A stretch of 49,718 bases of DNA from JAZDCZ01 sp046757925. Its GTDB lineage: Bacteria; Gemmatimonadota; Gemmatimonadetes; Gemmatimonadales; GWC2-71-9. The stretch covers positions 1 to 49,718 of the forward strand of contig JBHHZE010000026.1 in assembly GCA_046757925.1 (NCBI GenBank), given 5' to 3'. A program made the position numbers and the translations under genes. Shown piece after piece: positions 24,993 to 33,940 of the stretch. Each line of letters opens with the position of its first letter. Within the stretch, counting starts at the first letter, position 1. The notes beneath the pieces were generated by a model. That model did no database searches and was not told the DNA's origin. It saw only the letters and a program-made list of their open reading frames with translations.

Positions 24993-26251
24993 CTTCGGCG
25001 ATTTTCCCTCGGCGCACAGTGGACGAGTTGACGCGGCGCAGGAGCGAAGCAATGCCGCCGCAAGCTTTGGAGATTGCGGGCGACATTGTCGGTGCTGTTC
25101 GCCGGGAGGGGGAATCGGCCGTGCGCCGCTATGCGGAGCGATTTCGGGAGCTGGAGTTATGCGGCAAGTTGTATCGGGGACGGGATTCGTTGGAGGCAGC
25201 GTGGGCGGAATCGAGTGACGAAGAGCGAATGCGGCTCGGACGAACGGCCGCGCGAATCCGCACGTTTGCGGAAGCACAGCGGCGCTCGCTCGGTGATGTG
25301 TCGATTTCCGTCCCTGGGGGAGAAGCCGGCCATACCGTGACACCGGTAGAGCGTGCGGGGTGTTATGCGCCGGGTGGACGTTACCCCCTGGTCTCGTCGG
25401 CACTGATGACGGCGATCGCGGCGCGCGCGGCTGGCGTGCCGGATGTATGGCTCGCGACCCCCAGGCCGGCGCGCCTGATGCTCGCCGCCGCCCACGTGGC
25501 GGGAGTGGACGGTGTGTTGGCTGTAGGTGGCGCACACGCAATCGCCGCGCTCGCCTTTGGCATCGGCCCCATAACAGCGCGCGACGTGATCGTAGGGCCC
25601 GGCAACAACTACGTTACGGCGGCCAAGCAGCTGGTCTCCGGCGAAACGGCGATTGATATTGTGGCCGGTCCGTCGGAACTCGTGATTCTTGCCGACGACA
25701 GCGCCGACGCAAAGCCGGTGGCCGCAGATCTCTTGGCGCAGGCAGAGCATGATCCGGTGGCACTCCCGGTCCTGGTGACAACTGATCAGCCTCTCATAAG
25801 CAAGGTGCGATGCGCCCTTGACGATCAACTAGCTGGCCTCCCTACTGCCGAAGTTGCGCGCGCCGCCCTCATGAATGGCGGTTTCGTCGCAGTCGAGGGG
25901 CCGCTTGAGGCGGTGGCGGCGTGCAACCGTCTAGCTCCCGAACATCTACAGCTCGCGGTTCGCGACGCGGAGTGGTGGCTGCCACACCTCACGGGCTACG
26001 GTGCGATCTTCATGGGACATCGATCAAGCGCGGTATTCGGTGACTACGGTGTGGGCCCCAACCATGTTCTTCCAACAGGAGGAACGGCTCGCTCACGAGC
26101 CGGCCTATCCGTCTACACCTTCATGCGCGCACAGACATGGTTCCGGGCCGATCGGGCAGTCGACCGGCAACAGCTCGTGGAAGACACTGTCTGGTTTGCG
26201 AGGGTGGAAGGACTCGAAGCACATGCCCGCGCTGCCGAAAGGCGGGGGTGA
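24989..26251 (+). CDS. hisD: Histidinol dehydrogenase
   Basis: HisD oxidises histidinol to histidine in two NAD-dependent steps and ends the pathway. The 420-residue length is normal. Motifs include GGAHAIAALAFG, GPGNNYVTAAKQLV, IDIVAGPSELVILAD, the zinc and catalytic region LLAQAEHDP, NRLAPEHLQL with the catalytic Glu-His pair, and YGVGPNHVLPTGGTAR. The usual GAQAIAA appears here as GAHAIAA, an unusual substitution. GGAGGG lies just ahead of the ATG, which overlaps the previous stop (ATGA). It is the last gene of the operon; a hairpin follows at 26279. Confidence 0.96.
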   Translation: MTSAIFPRRTVDELTRRRSEAMPPQALEIAGDIVGAVRREGESAVRRYAERFRELELCGKLYRGRDSLEAAWAESSDEERMRLGRTAARIRTFAEAQRRSLGDVSISVPGGEAGHTVTPVERAGCYAPGGRYPLVSSALMTAIAARAAGVPDVWLATPRPARLMLAAAHVAGVDGVLAVGGAHAIAALAFGIGPITARDVIVGPGNNYVTAAKQLVSGETAIDIVAGPSELVILADDSADAKPVAADLLAQAEHDPVALPVLVTTDQPLISKVRCALDDQLAGLPTAEVARAALMNGGFVAVEGPLEAVAACNRLAPEHLQLAVRDAEWWLPHLTGYGAIFMGHRSSAVFGDYGVGPNHVLPTGGTARSRAGLSVYTFMRAQTWFRADRAVDRQQLVEDTVWFARVEGLEAHARAAERRG

Positions 26252-26278
26252 GTTCGGGCGTCGAGTGCCGGTCAGTGT

Positions 26279-26300
26279 AAGCCGTGTACGGTCACGGCTT
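26279..26300. terminator. Possible shared terminator after hisD
   Basis: AAGCCGTG (26279-26286) and CACGGCTT (26293-26300) form a perfect eight-pair stem with loop TACGGT, in the gap between convergent hisD and the propeller gene. It overlaps the stop codon of the minus-strand gene. A good T-tract is absent, so termination efficiency is uncertain. Confidence 0.5.
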
Positions 26301-27469
26301 CACTAGCTCGTACAGCCTGACGTACTCCACGTCCAACTCGTCGGTCTGCGATCCAAGAATGTAGTCGGGGCCGATCTCGAACACGCGAAATCCCGACGGC
26401 AAGGTGACGCGCGCCACGTACACACCATTCGTGTCGAACACGCGCCAGGTGGTCTGTTCGACACCGGGCCGGGCGTAGTCTCGTATCCAGAGCAACCCGT
26501 CGGCATCTGCCATCAATACACTGTAGGCCGGCAGTTCTTCGGGGAATTCTATGTCCGCGTAATATCTGCGACGGCTGCGACGAGCGTTATCAGACGTCGC
26601 CTGCTGTACCTGATCGTCCACATACCGGTCTATCTCGACCTGCGATAGGCTCAAGTTCAAGCCGGCCAAGCGGATGAGCAGTCTCAGCTGCCCGTCCATG
26701 CCGTAGCCCGCAACCTCGTAGGTGTCCGCAGTTCCGATGTACACCCGGTCTCCAAAAGTCGTCAGCGACAGGTTGCGTCCAAGTGGCGGAGGACGAGAGC
26801 CGGTAACGACGCCGTTGCGCACGGTACCCCAGCGGTCCACACCAGAAAACATGCCCAGCAGTCGCACCGGCGTGCCGTCCAAGGCCATCGTCCCCACGGG
26901 CATATCTGGTCGGTGAAGTCCCGATTCCGGGTTGCCCCTGGGCCACCCGGCAGAAATGAAGTATCCGGTGTTCGAGCAACTCGAAGCCCCGTATGGCAAG
27001 GTATTATCCGGAAGCATTAGAGACGCCATGCGTACGAACCTGCCGGCCTCGTCGAATACGGTGATCCGACGAGTCCCGATGTCGTATACGTAGACGGAGT
27101 CTGTGCTGCAGCGGGTTGTCCACGCGATGTATTGGAACTCTCCCGGCCCTTCACCTTGCCGTCCTGTAGCATTCAGAAAAACACCGTCAGCCCCGTAGTA
27201 GCGCAGCTCGTAGGTACTTCTGTTGGCGACAACAATCCGGCCGTCGGATAGTCGGTGGCCGCCCTCAACCTGATACAGGAAGGCAAGTGAGTCGGCTTCA
27301 CTGCCGATTTCCAGCTGCGGTGAACTTGCCATAGGACAACATCGTGGAGGCGGTTCTCGACGATACGTACACCGGCGCTGTCGCGCACCGTGGCCGGCGA
27401 TCTCAATGAGCTATCGTTGCCACAGGCCAGGGCTGTGATGGCTAGAAACGTTGTAAGTGTACGCGTCAT
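26292..27469 (-). pseudogene. 6-bladed beta-propeller lipoprotein gene with a frameshift
   Basis: The start at 27469 gives a lipoprotein signal (FLAITALACGNDS), then SPATVRDSAGVRIVENRLHD, the usual opening of 6-bladed beta-propeller proteins common in Gemmatimonadota. Around 27325-27333 the frame is lost; the rest continues in another frame from SSPQLEIGSEAD to the stop at 26292, with propeller motifs such as HRLSDGRIVVAN, GRQGEGPGEF and TVFDEAGRFVRM. Adding one base would restore WQV-SPQLEIG, so a single-base deletion is the simplest explanation. It is either a real frameshift mutation or a sequence error. A downstream start at 27332 would give a 346-residue protein without an export signal. 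Confidence 0.75.
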
Positions 27470-27488
27470 AAATCGCTCTTCGAACGGT

Positions 27489-29606
27489 TTATTGATTCAC
27501 GAGCCGGCCTCTGTCCACCAGCACCGAGCCGCCAACCGTGACGGTGGCATCCGGAAAGAAGAACCACCGCACGCCCTCGCCGCGCACATTCCCCCCCAAC
27601 TCGGCGTTGTTACCGAGGCTGAGTCGCACGACGCCCGCACCGTATCCGTAGTATGGCAGCCACGGTTCGTTCTCCGGTTGCACGAGCCGGGGATTGAAGC
27701 CAAGTGCGAACTCCCGGAACGAGCGGAGGGCCGATTGCGCATCCAATGCTGCACGCACCGCGTACTGTCCGCTTGCGGCAGATATGTCGGTGACGCGGCC
27801 CTGTTGCACTGTCAATCGCACATTGGTGGCGCGAGTGCTTCCGAACCGTGCCCATGGGACGACGACAATACCGGAGACGGTTTCCTCCAGCGGTGCGACG
27901 CGAATCACCCCAGCAGGTAGCTCGATCTCGCGGTCGATGCGAACTTGTGCGCCGGCCATCGCCTTCTTGGATGCGTCACCGTTTTGCTTGTTGACACTCC
28001 GCGAGCCGATTCGAAAGCTGATGTCGGTGCCTGCGGGTGTAGTGACATGTACCTCACCCGATCGCAATAGGTCAACAGCCGCCGACTGTGTCCGATCCAG
28101 TTTCGCGTAATCGATATCCAGCGCCGCCGCGTAGATGGAATCGTAGGTGGGCGAGTGAACGCCTACTATGCCGTCCGTTCCCATCGATCCTGCACCCCAA
28201 TGGAAATGAATCTCGCGTCCCGCACCTGTGTCCAACCACTTGACCAATGCTCGTGACTGCTCGGGCGTAGTTTCCGCACGCGGACTCGCGGAGAGCCAAA
28301 CGTAAACCTGGGCGCGTGCCAACCGTTCGTTAAACTGTGGCACGCGACCGTACGGCATGAGGTCCACGCGAGCACCGCGCGCCTCCATCGCCCTTGCTAC
28401 GGTACCCGGAAGTCGCTCCATCGTTTGAGGGTCATAACGTAGGATCACGTTTTCTTTACCCAAGTCCAGGGCATCTACGATGTGTCGTGCCAGGATCGGG
28501 TAGTCGAGCGATACGGTGGTGCTCGGGAACAGCGACTTGTCGATTCCCGGAATGATGCGCAGAGCATTTTCGTAGTAGATTTTGCGAAGCACGCTGTCGG
28601 GGAGTTGGAGTCCGTACAGCCGCCAGAATGCGTGGCGTTTGCGGTAGTACTCGAAATATTCGTCGTCGGTTTCCAATTCGCGGAAGTACACGTGATACTC
28701 GCTGGGCCCCCACGCATCTTTGCCGAACAGGACTCGATCCTGATACTTGATGAGCCACTCACGTGCGGTCTTCGGTTGGCGGCCGAGTTCGGCCAACACC
28801 GCTCCTATCTCCGTGTTCATGTTCGGCATCTCATCGAGCAGCTTTCCGAGTCTCGCGAGGTTACCGCCGAGCCAAGAGAGATGTGCCGAGATGAACGTCG
28901 TCTCAGGGTGCCTACGGATCACATTCCATTGTTCTTGCATGATCGTTTTCCACGGTGGGAACCGATCGGGCGGGCGAATCCTGCGTGGGCGCTCTTTGAG
29001 TTCGAACCAACGCTCGTTGTACTTGTCCTGCGGCTGCCAGAACTGAAACGGATCTCCGGTGTGGATCAAGACGGGTATGCCCAACTCGCCGGCCTTGGCC
29101 CACACAGGATCGAGTCTCGGATCGTCGGTGTGCAGGCGCTCACCGTTTTCGTCCTTGACCGTCATCCCTAGGTTCTTGAAGATCTTCAAACCCGACGCAC
29201 CCGCTCGGACATCCATCTCCAACTGGTTCACGGCCTTGTTGGTCCAATCAGGATCGCCGATGTTGCGGAAGATGAGGTTGGCGAATACCACGAATCGGTC
29301 GGGGTAGCGTCCCCTCATGTTGGCGATGGTGCGTTGCAGTCTTTCGCCCTGCCCACCGCTCAGGTTCACCATCACGCCCATGTTCATAGCGTCCATCGCG
29401 GCGACCAAGGCATCCAGTGAATCGGACGACATGGTTCCGCGGGGGTGCGCATGAGCATCGATGAAGCGAAATCGACTGCGCGTGCGCGGATGCTCTGGGA
29501 CGATGAGCGACGAGCGTGGTTGGTATTCGTCGATCGTCATCTCTTGTGCCAATAGCGGCGCGGTACTGCCGCGAACAAGCGTCATCACCAGCAAAACATT
29601 TCTCAT
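27489..29606 (-). CDS. Exported amidohydrolase fused to an M29-like aminopeptidase domain
   Basis: This 705-residue protein starts with a signal peptide (MRNVLLVMTLV). Residues about 40-380 are an amidohydrolase-2 barrel with FIDAHAHPRGT (HxH), VLIHTGDP, FISAHLSW and VLFGKDAWG, giving a full set of likely metal ligands. Residues about 400-705 resemble COG2309/M29 leucyl aminopeptidases: GEVHVTTPAGTDISFRIG, IELPAGVIRVAPLEETVSG, and FALGFNPRL with SLGNNAELGG near the end. The metal-ligand Glu expected in PGGE-V is Val here and the expected His residues near the C-terminus are not evident, so the second domain may be non-catalytic. The combination of domains is unusual. ATG 29606 is preferred because it begins the signal peptide. 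Substrate unknown. Confidence 0.75.
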   Translation of the reverse strand: MRNVLLVMTLVRGSTAPLLAQEMTIDEYQPRSSLIVPEHPRTRSRFRFIDAHAHPRGTMSSDSLDALVAAMDAMNMGVMVNLSGGQGERLQRTIANMRGRYPDRFVVFANLIFRNIGDPDWTNKAVNQLEMDVRAGASGLKIFKNLGMTVKDENGERLHTDDPRLDPVWAKAGELGIPVLIHTGDPFQFWQPQDKYNERWFELKERPRRIRPPDRFPPWKTIMQEQWNVIRRHPETTFISAHLSWLGGNLARLGKLLDEMPNMNTEIGAVLAELGRQPKTAREWLIKYQDRVLFGKDAWGPSEYHVYFRELETDDEYFEYYRKRHAFWRLYGLQLPDSVLRKIYYENALRIIPGIDKSLFPSTTVSLDYPILARHIVDALDLGKENVILRYDPQTMERLPGTVARAMEARGARVDLMPYGRVPQFNERLARAQVYVWLSASPRAETTPEQSRALVKWLDTGAGREIHFHWGAGSMGTDGIVGVHSPTYDSIYAAALDIDYAKLDRTQSAAVDLLRSGEVHVTTPAGTDISFRIGSRSVNKQNGDASKKAMAGAQVRIDREIELPAGVIRVAPLEETVSGIVVVPWARFGSTRATNVRLTVQQGRVTDISAASGQYAVRAALDAQSALRSFREFALGFNPRLVQPENEPWLPYYGYGAGVVRLSLGNNAELGGNVRGEGVRWFFFPDATVTVGGSVLVDRGRLVNQ

Positions 29607-29738
29607 GCCGTGACCCCGGTGGTCGTGTAGAGTGTGGAATGTAACGATCTGTTCACTCACTCGCCTTTCCAACGCTGTGCGATTCTGTTACCGTTTGCCT
29701 GAAGAGGTCCGCCGAAATCCATCGAGGGATGCCAACGT

Positions 29739-30620
29739 ATGTTGCTTGTTCTGCTGGTGCTGATTGCCGCCGACACATCGCACACGGTCAATGTAGCGGT
29801 TGCACCGGGCGAATCTTTGTCGGTCACGATTGTCGGCGAAGGGGCTCCAGTAGTGTTACTGCCGGGTCTCTTTGGGGCATCCTACAGTTTTCGCCGCGTC
29901 ATGGGTTCGCTCGACAGCGCCGGGTACCGCGCGGTTGGCATCGAACCGTTGGGAATGGGGCTATCCGGTCGGCCCAAGGATGCGAATTATTCGCTAGCCG
30001 CCCAGGCAGATCGGATAGCAGCCGTGATGGACACACTCGGTATCGCGGGCGCCGTGTTCGTAGCTCACTCGCTGGGATCTTCGATCGCTTTGCGCGTAGC
30101 ATATCGGGAGCCCTGGCTCGTATCTGGGATCGTATCGCTGGAAGGCGGTGCCACCGAGCAGGCTACTACCCCCGGCTTTCGGCGTTGGATGCGGTTTGCA
30201 CCGATTATCCGGCTGATGAACGGCTATCAAATCATGCTGCGGAAGATCTATAGGTCGATGAAGAAAGTCTCGTTCGATGACTCCTGGGTAACCGGCTCCG
30301 TGCTCCAGGCGTACACGGCCGGACCTGCCAGGAATTTCAAAGCGTCCCTCGCAGCGTACAAGGGCATGGCCCGGTCTGAGGAGCCCGAGCTGTTGCGCGA
30401 TCACCTGGCGGAAATCACATGTCCAGTGGTCCTACTGGTGAGCGAAGTAAGACACGGTTCCGGTCCTCCCGCGGATGAGATGAAGGCGCTCACCGAGCGA
30501 TTGTACTCGTTTGCGATCGATACGATCCCACGGTCGGGATTCTTCATACAGGAAGAACAGCCAAGTGCCGTGGTTTCCGCCGTGCGGGACATGAGCGTCA
30601 CCGCAGGTCGAGCTCGGTAA
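29739..30620 (+). CDS. Exported alpha/beta hydrolase lacking the usual catalytic His
   Basis: This 293-residue alpha/beta-hydrolase has a hydrophobic N-terminus (MLLVLLVLIAAD), a PGLFGASYSF oxyanion region and a nucleophile elbow AHSLGSS. Near the C-terminus family members normally have a G-H-F-I-Q-E-E type motif carrying the catalytic His; here it reads SGFFIQEEQP, with Phe at that place. The acid residue is also not obvious (LVSEVRHGSG). The fold should be intact but the triad looks incomplete, so it may be inactive or use another residue. It is divergent from the amidohydrolase gene and convergent with ridA, only seven bases away. Confidence 0.75.
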   Translation: MLLVLLVLIAADTSHTVNVAVAPGESLSVTIVGEGAPVVLLPGLFGASYSFRRVMGSLDSAGYRAVGIEPLGMGLSGRPKDANYSLAAQADRIAAVMDTLGIAGAVFVAHSLGSSIALRVAYREPWLVSGIVSLEGGATEQATTPGFRRWMRFAPIIRLMNGYQIMLRKIYRSMKKVSFDDSWVTGSVLQAYTAGPARNFKASLAAYKGMARSEEPELLRDHLAEITCPVVLLVSEVRHGSGPPADEMKALTERLYSFAIDTIPRSGFFIQEEQPSAVVSAVRDMSVTAGRAR

Positions 30621-30627
30621 CTCCGCG

Positions 30628-31098
30628 CTATTCCAACACCGCCATGCACTCGATCTCCACGCGGGCCCCTGCCGCCAGCCCGCTCGTCCCGAACGCACTG
30701 CGGGCGGGCTTGTTCGTTGGAAAGAACTCACGGTAGATCTCGTTCATTGAGGCCCACTCGGCGATGTCGGCAAGCATGACCGTGCATTTCACTACACGGT
30801 CCATCGATGCACCGTTACGCTCCAGCGCCATCTTGACGTTCTCCAGTGCCTGCCGAGTTTCGGGCTGGATCCCACCCTTCACCAAACCCTCACCGGGTAT
30901 CGATCCGATTCGGCCCGACAGGTAGAGCATGTTCCCCACTCGTACGGCATCGGAGAACGGAAGCTCCGAATTTCCACCGGGTGGGGCGATATACTCTGGA
31001 CTGCTTGTTTGGTCGTCTGCGGTTTCGCGATGTGCCTCTATCGAGCAAGCGGTGAGCAGCGCGAGGACCGCAGGTCCAAGGGCGTGTAACTTTGTCAT
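30628..31098 (-). CDS. Lipoprotein RidA/YjgF-family protein
   Basis: This 156-residue protein starts with a lipobox-like LLTACS, then carries a RidA (YER057c/YjgF/UK114) domain: FSDAVRVGNMLYLSGRIG, ETRQALENVKMALE and KPARSAFGTSGLAAGARVEIECMAV. The last contains the conserved Arg and acidic residue that bind imine or enamine intermediates. Cytosolic RidA hydrolyses 2-aminoacrylate; an exported copy is likely to have another substrate. It is divergent from the HEAT-cyclophilin gene. ATG 31098 has GGAGGT just upstream, which supports the start. Confidence 0.88.
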   Translation of the reverse strand: MTKLHALGPAVLALLTACSIEAHRETADDQTSSPEYIAPPGGNSELPFSDAVRVGNMLYLSGRIGSIPGEGLVKGGIQPETRQALENVKMALERNGASMDRVVKCTVMLADIAEWASMNEIYREFFPTNKPARSAFGTSGLAAGARVEIECMAVLE

Positions 31099-31231
31099 CG
31101 AGACCTCCTTCGGCTGTTAACAACGGGCGATGAGCCGCCATGCACAGATCAAATATCACTTTGGCGGTTATACCGCAAATCGTCGACGCATCTCGCGAAA
31201 TCCGGCTGTAGTCCACATCTTCCGAACTGAA

Positions 31232-33325
31232 ATGGGCAAGATCGTCACGCTCCATGTTGGTATAGGTTCCCTGCTGAGCCTCGGCGCACTCGTTGTCGCT
31301 TTCGGAGGCGGCGTACCAGCGTACCGTGAGGGCAGTGCGGCCGATCTAGACTCGGTCACGTGGATGGAACTCCTCGCGGCCGAAGACTCACGCGCTGCCA
31401 CTGCGGAACAACTCCAAGCCTTGGTTCGAGGAACGAAATCCAAGGAGCCGGTGGTACGCCGTATCGCGGTTCGTGCGTTGGGTCGGCTAGAGCGCCCGGA
31501 TGTTGTTTCCTACATCCTTCCGCTCCTGACGGATCCGGTGGATACGGTCCGCGCCGAGGCGGCGAACGCGCTGGGACAGGCAGTGTACCGCGGAGATGCC
31601 GGTCGTGTCACCGGACCGCTGCTCGGGCGGCTCGACGAGGAGCACGACCCATGGGTTCGGGGCGCCGTCGCTGAAACTCTGGGCCGGCTTCCATACGTAT
31701 CAGTGGATACCGTTCGGGCGATAAGTGCCGCGATAGTGAATGCTTCGGAGTCTCTCCCGGCCGCAGCGGCGGTGGGATTCGCACATGGGTTGGAATCGCT
31801 GGTGCGAAAGTCTGGTAGTAAGGGCGCGGTGAGCACCCAGGTTACAGCGCGTCTGCATGAGCTCGCCGGCTACGAGTCTGACGGTACTCACACGGCGGTT
31901 CTCGTGCGCAGATCGGCAGTTGCCGCCCTTGTCGAGAGTGGTCGGGTCGACTCGGCGGTATTAGCACGTTGGTTGCAGGATCAGGATGACCAGGTGCGGC
32001 AACTGGTGATGCGGGCGGAGCGGGATCCGGCCACAGCCTCTGGAATCGGCGGCTTGATCGCGCGCGGGCTCGACGACCGTGCACCGTTGGTTCGGTATGC
32101 AGCGTTGCGGGCGTACGCTCGCGGAAACCGAAACGGTGGCTGTGGGTGGGTTCTCCGTGCAGTTGACGACAGCGATGTACACGTCGCCCTGCTGGCCGTC
32201 GACTTGCTAGGAGTTGTATGTCGCGGAGACTCCGTGGCGGTAGCCGTTTTGAAGTCTCTGATTACGCCAATCATTACCGGGCGAATCAGGCAAGATTCTT
32301 GGCATCGAGGCGCGCATGCGCTGGTTGCGCTTGCAACACTGGATCCGCAGAGGTCGAACCAGTTGATCGAGCAGGCGAGCAGGTCGGAGCTGTACTGGGT
32401 GCGCCTATACGCCGTGAGGGCAGCCACGGCGGCACATGCGACTGATTTGCTCAAACGACTCGCGTCCGATCCCAGCGACAACGTGCGCGAAGCGGCGGTC
32501 TCCGGGCTGCGTGCCGAGTTCGACCACGGCGCTGACACGATCTATGCAGCGCAACTCGACCGATCGGGATACCAACTGTTGATTGCCGTGGCAAAGGCAT
32601 TAGAGGGATCACCACTCGGCAGGGAAGCGGTACCACCACTGATCGAGTCACTGGGTCGAGTCAGCGCGGAACGGCGCCAGACATCGCGCGACGCGCGGAG
32701 CGCGTTGTTGGAACGTGTCGGCGAGTTGGGGAACGCCGACTTCGTCGAATCGGTGCGTCCTTATCTCATCGACTTCGATCCAGTCATCGCCACGCAGGCG
32801 GCCGCAATTCTCACCCGCTGGACGGGAACGAACCACGCTGCCACGCCTGTCTTGCTTGCCCCTCAACCGCTGCCTGCTCTGGGTGAGATCAGGGAGCTTG
32901 CGACGAGCCGACCCGTCCTCGTGATGCGGGGCGGCGGGGAGATCGTGCTGCGACTCTTACCGTACGAGGCACCGACCAACTCCGCGCGTTTTGCGCGACT
33001 TGCCCGAGAGGGATATTTCGACGGGCTTTCGTTCCACCGGGTCGTACCGGGGTTCGTGATTCAGGGAGGTAGCCCGGGTGCCAATGAGTTCGTTGGAGAC
33101 GGTCCGTATACCCGTGATGAACTGACCATGAGATCGCATGTGCGGGGGACCGTCGGTGTGTCGACACGCGGCAGGGACACCGGCGACGGTCAGATTTTCG
33201 TCAATCTGGTGGATAATCGGCGGCTCGATCACAACTACACTATCTTTGCAGAGGTGGTGGAAGGCATGGACGCCGTCGAGGATATTGTGGAAGGTTCGGT
33301 AATCGAGAGGATTGTCTGGCGGTAA
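31232..33325 (+). CDS. HEAT-repeat protein with C-terminal cyclophilin peptidyl-prolyl isomerase
   Basis: This 697-residue protein starts with a hydrophobic signal (HVGIGSLLSLGALVVAF). About 500 residues of HEAT-like alpha repeats follow, for example EPVVRRIAVRALGRLE and DTVRAEAANALGQAV. The last 150 residues are a cyclophilin domain: TNSARFARLAREGYFDGLSF, then FHRVVPGFVIQGGSP with the catalytic Arg and Gln, GTVGVSTRG, GQIFVNLVDN and YTIFAEVVEGMD. It should be a periplasmic prolyl isomerase whose repeats present clients. ATG 31232 is chosen over 31130 because the extra 34 residues precede the signal. A cytochrome P460-like gene follows after 17 bases. Confidence 0.87.
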   Translation: MGKIVTLHVGIGSLLSLGALVVAFGGGVPAYREGSAADLDSVTWMELLAAEDSRAATAEQLQALVRGTKSKEPVVRRIAVRALGRLERPDVVSYILPLLTDPVDTVRAEAANALGQAVYRGDAGRVTGPLLGRLDEEHDPWVRGAVAETLGRLPYVSVDTVRAISAAIVNASESLPAAAAVGFAHGLESLVRKSGSKGAVSTQVTARLHELAGYESDGTHTAVLVRRSAVAALVESGRVDSAVLARWLQDQDDQVRQLVMRAERDPATASGIGGLIARGLDDRAPLVRYAALRAYARGNRNGGCGWVLRAVDDSDVHVALLAVDLLGVVCRGDSVAVAVLKSLITPIITGRIRQDSWHRGAHALVALATLDPQRSNQLIEQASRSELYWVRLYAVRAATAAHATDLLKRLASDPSDNVREAAVSGLRAEFDHGADTIYAAQLDRSGYQLLIAVAKALEGSPLGREAVPPLIESLGRVSAERRQTSRDARSALLERVGELGNADFVESVRPYLIDFDPVIATQAAAILTRWTGTNHAATPVLLAPQPLPALGEIRELATSRPVLVMRGGGEIVLRLLPYEAPTNSARFARLAREGYFDGLSFHRVVPGFVIQGGSPGANEFVGDGPYTRDELTMRSHVRGTVGVSTRGRDTGDGQIFVNLVDNRRLDHNYTIFAEVVEGMDAVEDIVEGSVIERIVWR

Positions 33326-33342
33326 CCACAAAAGGAGGAACC

Positions 33343-33906
33343 ATGAGGTTGAGACAGACAGCATTGATGGTAGCGGTGGGCTTTTCCGTTCCGTTCGCGG
33401 CGTGCGTCGGAGGGGAGACTCGAGACGAGGCGTCCGAGGAAGCCTCGGCTTCGGTGACCGCCGCCCAGCCTGACACGACAGGGCCGGGAATGTGGTCCTA
33501 TCTCCAGGCAATCGACTACCAGTCGAACTGGGCACTCTGGCCTGATAAGGGCAAGCTGTACAAGGGACAAGAGCCGCACGGTATGTTGCTGACCTCGTAC
33601 ATGAACGAGGCCGCCATGGGTGCCTTGACGGGCCATGCGGGCTCGATGCCCGACGGCGCCATCGTCGTCAAGGAGAACTACATGCCGGACAGCACGTTGG
33701 CGGCGGTAACGGTGATGTACAAGCGGTCGGGTTACAACGACGAGCACAACGATTGGTTCTTTGCCAAGTACCTGCCCAGCGGTGAGCTGGACAAGGCTCC
33801 GAATGGGATGACGTTGGCAGGCCGCGTGCCGGGGTGCCAGAACTGCCATGGCGGTGTCCGAGCGAACGACTACATCTTCACGGCATCGCTCAGTGAAGGC
33901 GGTTGA
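33343..33906 (+). CDS. Cytochrome P460-like heme lipoprotein
   Basis: This 187-residue protein has a signal peptide with a lipobox-like FAACVG. The body matches the cytochrome P460 family: WALWPDKGKLYKGQEPHG, then PDGAIVVKENYMPD, AAVTVMYKRSGYN and NDWFFAKY, ending in a heme c site GCQNCHGG. P460 relatives oxidise hydroxylamine or detoxify NO, but most members including this style are uncharacterised and a role in nitrogen oxidation should not be assumed. AAAAGGAGG sits right before the ATG. It probably shares a transcript with the HEAT-cyclophilin gene. Confidence 0.85.
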   Translation: MRLRQTALMVAVGFSVPFAACVGGETRDEASEEASASVTAAQPDTTGPGMWSYLQAIDYQSNWALWPDKGKLYKGQEPHGMLLTSYMNEAAMGALTGHAGSMPDGAIVVKENYMPDSTLAAVTVMYKRSGYNDEHNDWFFAKYLPSGELDKAPNGMTLAGRVPGCQNCHGGVRANDYIFTASLSEGG

Positions 33907-33940
33907 TGGCGGGAAGGTAGCGCATCGGCGATTCTGGTAG

